Shown here one piece after another: positions 8,122 through 22,010 of a stretch of 64,000 nt of DNA. The stretch covers positions 1 through 64,000 of the forward strand of contig NZ_NMUL01000022.1 in the NCBI RefSeq assembly GCF_002234595.1, written 5' to 3'. Both the position numbers and the translations under genes were made by a program. The notes below the pieces were generated by a model. It made no database searches, was not told the DNA's origin, and saw nothing but the letters and a program-made list of their open reading frames with translations. How positions within the stretch are numbered: position 1 is the first letter of the stretch; each line of letters opens with the position of its first letter. Origin of the DNA: Amycolatopsis vastitatis. GTDB lineage: Bacteria; Actinomycetota; Actinomycetes; Mycobacteriales; Pseudonocardiaceae.

Positions 8122-9330
8122 ATGACGGTGACTCTCGAACGCCCGGCGACCCGGCGCCCCGGCCGGCTGCTCGCCGCCGCCCAGCTGGCGGGCTCGCTCG
8201 GCGACGGCGCGTTCCTGACCTGCTCGGTGCTGTTCTTCACGCGGATCGCCGGGCTGACGCCGGCGCAGGTCGGGCTCGGGCTCACGCTCGGCTGGGCGGT
8301 CGGCTCGGTCGCCGGCGTGCCCCTCGGCCACCTCGCCGACCGCCACGGCGCCCGCGGCTCGGCGGTGCTGCTGGCCTTGGCGACGGGCACGTCGATCCTG
8401 GCCTTCCTCGTGGTCCGCTCGCCCCTGCCGTTCGTCATGGCCGCGTGCCTCTACGGCAGTTGCCAGACCGGGCTGGCGGCCGCCCGCCAGGCCCTGCTGG
8501 CCGCGCTCGCCGACCCGGAGCGGCGGACGCGCGTCCGGGCGCACCTGCAGTCCGCGGGCAACGCCGGTCTCGCCGTCGGCGCCGGCCTGGGCGGGCTGGC
8601 CCTGGCGGCCGACACGGCCTCGGCGTACCTGACGGTCTTCGTGCTCGACGCGGCGAGCTTCGTCGTGACCGCGGCGCTGCTGTACGCGCTGCCGGCGGTC
8701 CCGGCTTCCTCGGCCTCGCGCACCGGCGAACCGAAACTGGCCGTGCTGCGCGACCGGCCGTACGCGCTCGTGACGGTGCTCAACGCGATCCTGTTGCTGC
8801 GCATGCCCTTGCTGAGCGTGGCGATTCCCTTGTGGATCGTCGAGCGGACGGCCGCGCCGGGCTGGACGGTGTCCGCGCTGTTCGTGCTCAACACGGTCGT
8901 GGTGGTGCTGCTGCAGGTCCGCGTCGCGGGCCGGGTGGCGAGCATCGGCTCGGCGGCGCGGATGGTCCGCCGTTCGGGGGTGCTGCTGCTCGCCTCCTGC
9001 GTGGCCTTCGCGCTTTCGGCATCCGGCACCTCGCCGTGGACCGCTTTCGGGGTGCTGGCGGTGGGCGCGCTGGTACAGGTGCTGGGCGAAATGCTGCAGT
9101 CGGCGGGGTCCTGGGAGATCGGCTTCGCCCTTGCGCCCGCGGACAAGCAGGGTCAGTACCAGGGCTTCTTCGGCACGGGAACGTCGGTGGCGCGCGCGAT
9201 CGGACCGGTACTGCTGAGCACGGTCGTCATCGGCTGGGGCCTGCCGGGCTGGCTGCTCATGGGCGCGGTCTTCGCGGTCGCCGGCTGGGCGATGGGGCCC
9301 GCGGTCCGCTGGGCCGCCGCCACCCGCTGA
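8122..9330 (+). CDS. MFS transporter
   Basis: A 402-residue polytopic membrane protein with about 12 predicted transmembrane helices. The loop between helices 2 and 3 reads GHLADRHGARGS, the MFS signature DRxGxR. The ATG at 8122 follows ACGTGACCGGT and precedes a short cytosolic N-terminus. Upstream in-frame codons belong to antisense of the MocR gene. Given the divergent MocR regulator, export of an amine, amino acid or vitamin B6-related compound is possible, but the sequence does not show the substrate. A tandem hairpin array follows 17 bases after the stop. Confidence 0.9.
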   Translation: MTVTLERPATRRPGRLLAAAQLAGSLGDGAFLTCSVLFFTRIAGLTPAQVGLGLTLGWAVGSVAGVPLGHLADRHGARGSAVLLALATGTSILAFLVVRSPLPFVMAACLYGSCQTGLAAARQALLAALADPERRTRVRAHLQSAGNAGLAVGAGLGGLALAADTASAYLTVFVLDAASFVVTAALLYALPAVPASSASRTGEPKLAVLRDRPYALVTVLNAILLLRMPLLSVAIPLWIVERTAAPGWTVSALFVLNTVVVVLLQVRVAGRVASIGSAARMVRRSGVLLLASCVAFALSASGTSPWTAFGVLAVGALVQVLGEMLQSAGSWEIGFALAPADKQGQYQGFFGTGTSVARAIGPVLLSTVVIGWGLPGWLLMGAVFAVAGWAMGPAVRWAAATR

Positions 9331-9347
9331 CCCGGCCTGGTCCTCAT

Positions 9348-9492
9348 GCGCCCCAAAGTGGCGTTCGGTGCGTCCAACGCACCCAATGTGGCGTTCGGTG
9401 CGTCCAACGCACCCAATGTGGCGTTCGGTGCATCCAACGCACCCAATGTGGCGTTCGGTGCATCCAACGCACCCAACGCCACATTGGGGCGC
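9348..9492. repeat. Four 30-bp tandem units framed by an inverted repeat; terminator-like hairpin array
   Basis: Four consecutive 30-base units occupy 9361-9480. Each contains a GGTGC(G/A)TCCAACGCACC hairpin (7-bp stem, 3-base loop; units 3 and 4 carry one mismatch). The whole array is framed by an 18-base inverted repeat, 9348-9365 against 9475-9492, with one mismatch. It lies between the convergent MFS and lysozyme-like genes and could act as a bidirectional terminator or be a REP-like element. There are no unique spacers, so it is not CRISPR. Confidence 0.85.
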
Positions 9493-9557
9493 TTGGGGCC
9501 CGGCCGTCGGGAGACCTCGCCTGCCGTGGCCGGCAGCGGCGGGCGCAACCCCGGCCG

Positions 9558-10373
9558 CTACTCGCTGACCTGGGCGGCGGACGTCTGGTGCACCGAGAGG
9601 TCCGGGCCGGCCGCCGAGTCGGGCGCCCAGGCTCCGGACTCCGCCGTCCACGTCTGCCCGGCGAAGCTGACCTTGTCGACTCCCAGGGCCTCCGCCCGGC
9701 CCACCAGCCATGTCGCGTACGTCCAGCCCTGGCCGGCCGGGTGGGCTCCGCTCAGGCGAGCCGCGCCCAGTTCCCCCGTCGCCGCCGCGGCGAGGTCCGC
9801 GGGGGCGGCCAGGGTCAGGTTGCGGCAGGTCAGCGCGGCCGGGAACTGGCCGTTGAAGGCGGCGGCCATCGCGCGGGACTGCGGCTCCCACTGCGCGTAG
9901 GCCTCCGGGGCGCCGGAGCGCTGGACGGCCTGCGCCGCTTCGGTGATCGGCAGGGTCTCCCAGTTCGGAAGCTTCTCGAGCTTTTGGTAGAACTCCGTCG
10001 CCGCGTAGACCGGGTCGCGCAGCTGCGCGACCGTGCCCCAGCCCTGGCTCGGCCGCTGCTGGAACAGCCCGACCGAGTCGCGGTCACCGCCCTCGAGGTT
10101 GCGCAGCTTCGACTCCTGCAACGCCGTGGCCAGCGCGATCGTCGCCGCGTGCGGGGGCAGGCCCAGCTTGGCCCCGACGGCCGAGATCGTCGCGGCGTTG
10201 TTCATCTGCTCCGGGGTGAACGTGTACGCGGACGCGTTCTCACCGGGCAGCGCCACCGTGCACCCCGGCGTGCGGACGGAGCCGCGCGACAGCACCACCG
10301 CCACGACGATCCCCGCGGTCAGCACGACGACCGCCCCCAGAAAGATGGCCACCTTCAGGCCACAACCGCGCAC
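9558..10373 (-). CDS. Membrane-anchored lysozyme-like (SLT-fold) protein
   Basis: About 271 residues. A single N-terminal membrane segment (VAIFLGAVVVLTAGIVVAVV) anchors an extracellular domain. The domain has NNAATISAVGAKLGL, ALQESKLRNL and SVGLFQQRPSQGWG, a pattern seen in actinobacterial transglycosylase or lysozyme-like domains, with the Glu of LQES as candidate acid. The GTG at 10373 follows AGGAGGCAGG; a GTG 15 bases upstream (10388) is the alternative start. Activity on peptidoglycan is plausible but not proven, because many such anchored homologues are uncharacterised. Confidence 0.8.
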   Translation of the reverse strand: MRGCGLKVAIFLGAVVVLTAGIVVAVVLSRGSVRTPGCTVALPGENASAYTFTPEQMNNAATISAVGAKLGLPPHAATIALATALQESKLRNLEGGDRDSVGLFQQRPSQGWGTVAQLRDPVYAATEFYQKLEKLPNWETLPITEAAQAVQRSGAPEAYAQWEPQSRAMAAAFNGQFPAALTCRNLTLAAPADLAAAATGELGAARLSGAHPAGQGWTYATWLVGRAEALGVDKVSFAGQTWTAESGAWAPDSAAGPDLSVHQTSAAQVSE

Positions 10374-10439
10374 CCTGCCTCCTGTCACCCGTTCGTCCCA
10401 GTCTGCCCAACCGGGGGGCGCGGTGCACGGGGCGGGGGT

Positions 10440-11945
10440 TCAGCGGCCGGTGCCGAGGAAAATCGGGTTCGTCATGGCCACCATCGCATGGGGCACTGTC
10501 GTGTTCGGACCGCCGGACGGGCGACGGACTTCGGCGCGCACCCACCGGCTGTAGCGGGCGTAGGTCGTCCACGTGACCGTGGCCGCCCCCGAGTCGCCGA
10601 CGGTCTCGGTGTGCTCCGGGCCGAGCTGGTCCAGGAAGGTGACGGTGGTGCCCGGCACCCCGCCGACGACCGCCCGGACGGTCACCGGGGTCCCGGTGCC
10701 CACGGCCAGCCGTTCGCCGATGCCCGCGCCGGCGCCGCCACCGGAGACCGTGAAGTCCAGCTGCACCGCCGCGGACTCGGCCAGCCACGAGCGGCCCGCC
10801 TTCAGCCCGGCCAGCAGCTCGCGGCGGCGCAGCCGGTCGGCGAGGACGACGGTGTGCGGCAGCGCGACCCGCTGGTCGGGGTTGTGCGCGTCGGAGTCGC
10901 CGATCGCCGGGACGAACCGGCCGCCGCGCAGCAGCCCGTCCCAGTGGACGACGCTCGCCTCGTCGTCCTGGGTCCACGGGCCGTTCCACACCTCGACCAG
11001 GTCGGCGAGCTCGTAGGCGAATTCGTAGGTGCAGCCGAAGCAGTTGGCGAACGGGTGCGCCGCGGTGACCAGGCCGCCCGCGCGGTGCACCTGGTCGGTG
11101 AAGCGCCGGAAGTCCCGCGGGTCGCCCGCCCGGTAGCGCCAGTCGACCCACGTGCCGGCGGGCAGCCCGATGGCGGGCCAGTGCCCGGAGCGGGTCGTCA
11201 CCTCTTCGCCGTTGAGGATCAACAGGTCGTCGGCGGCGTAGTCGCCCCAGACCAGCTGCGAGCTGGAGGTGTTGTGGTCGGTGGAGACGATGAAGTCGAG
11301 CCCGGCGGCACGGGCGTCGGCGACGAGCTGCTCGGGCGTGCGGCGGCCGTCGGAGTGGACGGTGTGCAGGTGGCTGTCGCCGCGGTACCAGGCACGCCCG
11401 CGTTCGCGGGCCGGCGCCGTCTCGGGCGCCGGGTTCGGCTTGAACGGCGGGCCGCCGGGCCCGAAGGTGAGCGTGATGTCGACCCGGTAGCGCAGGCCCT
11501 GGGGCGCGACGGTGTATGGGCCGAGGATGACGTGCCACCGGCCGGGCTCGATCGGCCCGGCGAGGTAGCCGGGCGTCGCTTCGGACGCGCTGATCGAGAA
11601 CCGGTCGCGGAAGCCGCCGGACCAGCCGCGGAAGCCGCGGGCGGTGCCCAGCTCGTGGCCCTCGGGGCCGAACATGCCGATGTCGCAGGCGTTCCCCCGG
11701 GTGCCGGCGGGCACCGGGGGCTTGTCGTAGGAGTAGCCGACGTCGATCTGCCGCACTCCGCGCGGGACGCCGACGGGCAGGTAGTACCAGTCCGGCACGT
11801 CCGGTTCCAGCGTGCCGGTGACGGTCCGGGTCTGGCTGCCGGCGCCACCGGGCTGATCGGCGAACGCGACACCGGGCAGCATGCCCGCGGCCGCCATGCC
11901 GCCCGCGCGCAGCAGCGTCCGCCGGCTGAAGTCCCCAGAGCTCAT
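10440..11945 (-). CDS. Secreted CehA/McbA-type PHP metallohydrolase (Tat signal)
   Basis: A 501-residue protein. The N-terminus SRRTLLRAGGMAAAGM is a twin-arginine signal followed by an Ala-rich cleavage region. The middle holds the PHP-like metal site: GDSHLHTVHSDG (about residue 190), STDHN, AAHPFAN and GDSDAHN. A beta-sandwich segment precedes it and another follows. The CehA/McbA family hydrolyses carbamate or phosphoester-type bonds. The ATG at 11945 was chosen because the Tat motif follows at once; an upstream in-frame extension reads through Arg/Ser-rich filler. It is divergent from the beta-helix protein gene with 262 bp between them. The substrate is unknown. Confidence 0.87.
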   Translation of the reverse strand: MSSGDFSRRTLLRAGGMAAAGMLPGVAFADQPGGAGSQTRTVTGTLEPDVPDWYYLPVGVPRGVRQIDVGYSYDKPPVPAGTRGNACDIGMFGPEGHELGTARGFRGWSGGFRDRFSISASEATPGYLAGPIEPGRWHVILGPYTVAPQGLRYRVDITLTFGPGGPPFKPNPAPETAPARERGRAWYRGDSHLHTVHSDGRRTPEQLVADARAAGLDFIVSTDHNTSSSQLVWGDYAADDLLILNGEEVTTRSGHWPAIGLPAGTWVDWRYRAGDPRDFRRFTDQVHRAGGLVTAAHPFANCFGCTYEFAYELADLVEVWNGPWTQDDEASVVHWDGLLRGGRFVPAIGDSDAHNPDQRVALPHTVVLADRLRRRELLAGLKAGRSWLAESAAVQLDFTVSGGGAGAGIGERLAVGTGTPVTVRAVVGGVPGTTVTFLDQLGPEHTETVGDSGAATVTWTTYARYSRWVRAEVRRPSGGPNTTVPHAMVAMTNPIFLGTGR

Positions 11946-12172
11946 GCGTACCTCCGCATCGGACGACGTCCCGACGCTAGGCCGCCGACGCGAACACCGG
12001 CAAGAACCGCCGGTGAACTTTCGACGGTTCCCGACCAGAACGGGGTACGCCTTCGCGAGGGCGGCTTCCGCCGCGGTGTCCCCTGTCGCCGCCGTCCCAG
12101 CCAGCGGCACATTCATCCGATGTCTAAGCCGCCTTTTCCCACGTAACCCCACTGACTACGACAGAAGGTGCG

Positions 12173-12186
12173 TTGACATCTGATGT
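12173..12186 (+). promoter_or_regulatory. TTGACA element overlapping palindrome ACATC-T-GATGT
   Basis: An 11-base inverted repeat, ACATC T GATGT (12176-12186), overlaps a consensus TTGACA (12173-12178) about 22 bases before the chosen start of the secreted beta-helix gene. A regulator of sugar use bound here would block the promoter. The regulator is not encoded next to it, and no convincing -10 box could be placed. Confidence 0.45.
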
Positions 12187-12207
12187 ATGAGGTGCCAGCG
12201 TCGGGTC

Positions 12208-14430
12208 ATGGACTTCGGACGGCTGAGCACGGCTGTGGGTGCGGCACTGGGCGCGGTTCTGCTTACGGGTGTCACCCTGACGGCTCCGGCGGGCGCGGCG
12301 TCCGGCCGCACCCTGGTCGCGGCACCGGACGGCCACGGCGCGGCCTGCTCGGTTCCGCACCCGTGCTCGCTGGAAAGCGCTTCCCGGCGGCTCGCGGGGG
12401 AACACGGCGACGTCACGGTGCTCCTGCGCGGCGGAACCTACCGCCTGAACCGGACTCTCGAACTGCCGCGGACGGCCGCGAAGGTCGCGTTCCGGGCCGC
12501 CCCGGGCGAGACGCCGGTGCTCACCGGCGCCCGGCGGGTCACCGGCTTCACCCCCACCGACCCCGCTCGCGGCATCTACACGGCGAGCGTTCCCCGTGGC
12601 ACCGACACGCGGCAGCTGTTCGTGGACGGCGTCCGCGCCGAACGCGCCCGCACCGCGCTCGACCCCGCGGCCTTCACCGTCACCGCGACCGGCTTCAGCA
12701 CGCCGGACCCGTCCTTCGCCGCGCTGACGAACCAGAAGGACGTCGAGGTGGCGCAGGAGAACAAGTGGAAGCACATGCGCTGCCCGCTCGCTTCGATCAC
12801 CCGTGAGGGCACCGGCTCGGCTTTGAACGTCCAGCCGGACTGCTGGCGCAACAACAGCACCGCCGTCATCAACCGGCAGTTCCCCTTCAACGGCAACGGA
12901 CTCCCCAAGCTCGACGGCGTCAGCTGGGTCGAGAACGCCTACGAACTGCTCACCAAGCCCGGCCAGTGGTACCTCGACCGCGCGGCCGGGCGCCTGTCCT
13001 ACATCCCGTTGCCGGGCCAGGACATGGCGAAGGCCGACGTCGAACTCCCGGTGCTGGAGACGCTCGTCTCGGCGGAAGGCACGCCGGGTCACCTGGCGCC
13101 GGCCGACGACGACACCGCGACCTACCGGGGCGCGTGGACGACGTCGGCGGACCGGGCGCTGGGCGACTTCCAGGACGGCGTGCACGTCACCACCACCCCG
13201 GGCGCTTCGGTGAGCTACACCTTCACCGGCACCGGACTCGACGTGCTGGCGGAGACGAACACCGACCAGGGCGCGTTCACCGCGGCCGTGGACGGCCGCC
13301 CCGATCCCCGAACGCACACCGAAGCCGGCGACGTCCGGCTCGCGCAGCAGGTCGTCTACGAGGTGAAGGACCTGCCGAAGGGCAGGCACACGGTGACGCT
13401 GACCAGCCGCACCGACCGGACCTTCCTCGTCGACGCCTTCGTCGTCACCCCGGATGTCGTGCGGCCGGCGCACGACCTCACCTTCAGCGGCCTCACCTTC
13501 ACCGGGACGACGTGGACCCTGCCCTCCCGCGACGGCTACGTCGACAACCAGGCCGGTGTCCAGTGGGCCGCGGCCGCCCCGCACGCGCCGATCCGGCCGC
13601 CCGCCGCGCTCGAAATCCGCCGCGGCCGGGGCATCACGGTCGACGGCAGCACCTTCCGGCAGCTCGGCGGCGCCGGGATCGCCCTCGAAGACGGCACCCA
13701 GGACGCCCGCATCACGCACACCACGATCACCGACACCTCCGCGGGCGGTGTCGCGATCGGCGAGGTGGACGACTACTACCTCACCGACCCCGCCCGCATG
13801 ACACTCGGCATCACGGTCGCGGACAGCACGATCACGCGCGTCGGGCAGGACTACCACGACGCCGTCGGCATCTGGACCGGGCACGGGCGCCGGCTCACCC
13901 TGGAGCACAACGAAATCGCCGAAACGCCGTATTCGGGCATCTCGCTCGGCTGGGGCTGGGGCTGGGCGTCACCGTGCGAGCTGCAGGCGAAGCAGGGCCT
14001 GAAGGCCTGCCGGCGCGGCACGATCTACTCCGGCGCCAACCGCATCCTCGGCAACGACATCCACGACGTGATGCGCACCCTGCTCGACGGCGGCCCGATC
14101 TACACCCTCGGCGGCCAGGACGCCGCGGCCGGATCGGTCACCGCGGGAAACTGGGTGCACACCGCGCCCCACAACAACAACATGCTCTACCACGACGAAG
14201 GCAGCTCCTGGTGGGACACCCACGACAACGTGGTGAGCAACGAGACCGGCCGCTGGGTGGGCATGTGGACGCCGACCATCCACGACATCACGATCCACCA
14301 CAACTTCACCGACAACACCGTCGTGAAGAACCTCGGCACGAACGTCGTCATCAGCGACACGACCGTCGTGACCGGCGGAAACTGGCCCGACGCCGCGAAA
14401 TCGGTGATGGCCGCGGCCGGGCCCCGGTGA
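12208..14430 (+). CDS. Secreted right-handed beta-helix protein, possible glycoside hydrolase
   Basis: About 740 residues. A Sec signal peptide (AVGAALGAVLLTGVTL, cleavage near AGAAS) is followed by the start of a beta-helix (LLRGGTYRLNRTLELP). An inserted beta-sandwich carbohydrate-binding-like domain lies at about residues 305-410. The main parallel beta-helix follows, with repeated GITVDGSTFRQLGG, ITHTTITDTSAGG and HNEIAETPYSGIS rungs. This arrangement is like GH141-type and related polysaccharide-active beta-helix proteins. The ATG at 12208 was preferred because the palindrome ends just upstream; an ATG at 12187 is in frame. The substrate is unknown; a plant or microbial polysaccharide is the inference. 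Confidence 0.82.
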   Translation: MDFGRLSTAVGAALGAVLLTGVTLTAPAGAASGRTLVAAPDGHGAACSVPHPCSLESASRRLAGEHGDVTVLLRGGTYRLNRTLELPRTAAKVAFRAAPGETPVLTGARRVTGFTPTDPARGIYTASVPRGTDTRQLFVDGVRAERARTALDPAAFTVTATGFSTPDPSFAALTNQKDVEVAQENKWKHMRCPLASITREGTGSALNVQPDCWRNNSTAVINRQFPFNGNGLPKLDGVSWVENAYELLTKPGQWYLDRAAGRLSYIPLPGQDMAKADVELPVLETLVSAEGTPGHLAPADDDTATYRGAWTTSADRALGDFQDGVHVTTTPGASVSYTFTGTGLDVLAETNTDQGAFTAAVDGRPDPRTHTEAGDVRLAQQVVYEVKDLPKGRHTVTLTSRTDRTFLVDAFVVTPDVVRPAHDLTFSGLTFTGTTWTLPSRDGYVDNQAGVQWAAAAPHAPIRPPAALEIRRGRGITVDGSTFRQLGGAGIALEDGTQDARITHTTITDTSAGGVAIGEVDDYYLTDPARMTLGITVADSTITRVGQDYHDAVGIWTGHGRRLTLEHNEIAETPYSGISLGWGWGWASPCELQAKQGLKACRRGTIYSGANRILGNDIHDVMRTLLDGGPIYTLGGQDAAAGSVTAGNWVHTAPHNNNMLYHDEGSSWWDTHDNVVSNETGRWVGMWTPTIHDITIHHNFTDNTVVKNLGTNVVISDTTVVTGGNWPDAAKSVMAAAGPR

Positions 14431-14527
14431 CCTTTCCGCCATGATCAGGTGTGAACCCGAGGTATCCGGGGCATTACCGGAGGACACCTGTGTTCCAGGG
14501 GAGTGAACGTTCCGAGGGGAGACCGTG

Positions 14528-14767
14528 ATGACCTTCGACTTCGTCGGCCGCTGGCTGGGCAGGCACCGCGACCGCCCCGGGGTCACGGTGGACCTCTCGT
14601 GCGGCGGCCGCGTCACGCTGCGGGAAATCGACGGCAAGCCGGTCCTGGCGATCACGACCGCGCCCGGCCCCGACGGCCGTTGCAGCGTCGCCGCCGTCCC
14701 GTTGTCGGAGGCCGAACGTCGCGAGCTGGGCCAGGTGCTGGACTCGGACGTCCTGCTGGCTTCTTGA
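14528..14767 (+). CDS. Small hypothetical protein
   Basis: A 79-residue acidic protein with no signal peptide or membrane segment (MTFDFVGRWLGRH start, SCGGRVTLREIDG middle, VPLSEAERRELGQVL end). GAGGGGAG stands 6-7 bases before GTG 14525/ATG 14528; either may be the start. High third-position GC and a good ribosome binding site support coding. It lies alone between the beta-helix gene and the carboxylase gene. The family was not recognised. Confidence 0.6.
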   Translation: MTFDFVGRWLGRHRDRPGVTVDLSCGGRVTLREIDGKPVLAITTAPGPDGRCSVAAVPLSEAERRELGQVLDSDVLLAS

Positions 14768-15023
14768 GTCGTGCCTCGTCGCCGGATGTTTCCCCGGCCG
14801 TAGGCTGCGCGACGTGCTTTGTGGCAGACCTCGCGTGAAACCCGGCCCCGGCAGTGTGGCGCGGGTCGCTTTTTGTGGGGTTCCCACAACTCAGCCGCCC
14901 CGGCATGCGCCATGGCGGACATTGGTCTCCCCCGGGGTAATCCAGCAGGGTGTAGACAGGTGCGGGCGACGTTCCAGGTAGGTACGTCGCCTTCTGCGCG
15001 TGCGTACTTGGGAGGCTCAGCCG

Positions 15024-20492
<5,469 letters not shown>

Positions 20493-20507
20493 CGTTCCGC
20501 GGCCGCC

Positions 20508-20555
20508 GGTCGTGAGTGAGAAACAGTGTTAGAACACTGTTTCTCACTCACGACC
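20508..20555. terminator. Perfect 23-bp stem hairpin after the carboxylase gene
   Basis: Left arm 20508-20530 and right arm 20533-20555 are exact reverse complements with a 2-base AG separation. It starts 15 bases after the carboxylase stop. There is no T-tract, as usual for high-GC terminators. The A/T-richer core (GAGAAACAGTGTT) stands out from the surroundings. Confidence 0.85.
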
Positions 20556-20689
20556 CGCCCAGCGCTTCACGACTTTCGGGGGTATGGCGGGTTTGTGCCG
20601 GGCCGACACACTGTGCGTGCCGGTACGGTGACCGTGGGCTCGCGGTCCCCCTCCGGGCGTCCATCCGTGCGGCGTGAGGAGATCCCCCG

Positions 20690-22009
20690 ATGGCGTCAAG
20701 GTCCTTGTCCCGGCTCGCCCTCGCGGCGACCGGTGTCCTGCTCACCACCCTGCTCGGCGGCACCGCCTCCGCGCAGCCGACGGACACGCCGGTGTTCTGG
20801 CGCGTCCCGGCCACCGCCGCCCAGGCGCAGGCGCTGACCGCGGCCGGCTTCGACGTCGAAGAGGGTGACGCCGGCACCGTCAACGTCGTCGGCGGGCAGG
20901 CCGTCGCCGCGAAGCTGCGGGCGCTGGGCTTCCGGCCGTCGTACTTCGACACCGTCTACAAAGAACTCCCCGCCCGCACGAACAGCCTGGCGGCCGACAC
21001 CTTCTACGGCGGGTACCGGACCGTCACCGCGCACGAGAACCACCTCGCGCAGGTCGCCTCGGCGCACCCGGACCTGGCCACGAAGTACACGATCGGCCAG
21101 TCGTGGAAGAAGACGAAGGGCCAGGGCGGGCACGACATCCAGGCCATCTGCCTGACGAAGAAGCAGGCGGGCGACTGCACGCTGTCGACGACGTCGCCGA
21201 AGCCGAAGTTCTTCCTGATGGCCCAGATCCACGCGCGCGAGCTGTCGACCGGCGAGCTGGCCTGGCGGTGGATCGACTACCTCGCCGACGGTTACGCCAC
21301 CGACACGACCGCCAAGTCCATTTTGGACACCACCGAGGTGTGGGTGGTGCCGATCGCCAACCCCGACGGCGTCGACATCGTCGCCTCCGGCGGGAACTCG
21401 CCGAAGCTGCAGCGCAAGAACGCGAACAACTCCCGCGGCGGCTGCACCGGCACGAACATCGGCGTCGACCTCAACCGCAACTCCACGTTCAAGTGGGGCG
21501 GCGACTCCAACGCCGCCTGCTCCGAGACCTACCAGGGCGTGAGCGCCGGCTCCGAGCCCGAGGTGCAGGCGCTGGAGAAGCTGGCCCGCGCGATCTTCCC
21601 GGACCAGCGCGGCACCGGGAACAACGACCCGGCGCCGTCGACCGCCAAGGGCACGATGATCACGCTGCACAGCTACGGCAACGACATCATCATCCCGTGG
21701 GGCTTCACGCAGGCGACCTCGCCGAACGACGCGCAGTACCGCAGGCTCGGCGCGAAGTACTCCGCGTCGAACGGCTACCTCGTCGGCACCAACGAGGAAA
21801 CCGTCGGCTACGACACGAGCGGCACCACCGACGACTTCACCTACGGCGAACTCGGCGTCGCGAGCGTGACGTTCGAGGTCGGCGGCTCGAGCGGCACCTG
21901 CGGCGGCTTCCTGCCGCGCTACACCTGTGTGGACAGCACCTTCTGGCCGAAGAACAAGGGCGCGCTGGTCACCGCCGCGAAGGCCGCGGCGGCGCCGTAC
22001 CAGCAGTGA
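20690..22009 (+). CDS. Secreted M14 zinc carboxypeptidase
   Basis: A 439-residue exported peptidase. The signal peptide spans residues 1-28 (LALAATGVLLTTLLGGTASA). A short prodomain follows (VNVVGGQAVAAKLRALGFRP). The catalytic M14 domain has HARE (His181, Glu184 as zinc ligands), NPDG, QRKNANNS, DLNRNSTFKWGG, a distal His in ITLHSYGN and the catalytic Glu in VTFEVGG. GAGGAG stands before the ATG. It probably trims C-terminal residues from extracellular peptides to supply amino acids. It converges on the methyltransferase gene with one base between the stop codons. Confidence 0.93.
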   Translation: MASRSLSRLALAATGVLLTTLLGGTASAQPTDTPVFWRVPATAAQAQALTAAGFDVEEGDAGTVNVVGGQAVAAKLRALGFRPSYFDTVYKELPARTNSLAADTFYGGYRTVTAHENHLAQVASAHPDLATKYTIGQSWKKTKGQGGHDIQAICLTKKQAGDCTLSTTSPKPKFFLMAQIHARELSTGELAWRWIDYLADGYATDTTAKSILDTTEVWVVPIANPDGVDIVASGGNSPKLQRKNANNSRGGCTGTNIGVDLNRNSTFKWGGDSNAACSETYQGVSAGSEPEVQALEKLARAIFPDQRGTGNNDPAPSTAKGTMITLHSYGNDIIIPWGFTQATSPNDAQYRRLGAKYSASNGYLVGTNEETVGYDTSGTTDDFTYGELGVASVTFEVGGSSGTCGGFLPRYTCVDSTFWPKNKGALVTAAKAAAAPYQQ

Positions 22010-22010
22010 T

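Noticed and set aside
9361..9480. CRISPR array suspicion for the 30-bp tandem units
   Set aside because: The units are directly adjacent with no unique spacers and no cas genes are nearby.
8050..9891. A 613-codon minus-strand frame across the MFS gene and the hairpin array
   Set aside because: Antisense shadow of the MFS gene; the repeated CVGCTERHIG segment only reflects the tandem DNA repeat.
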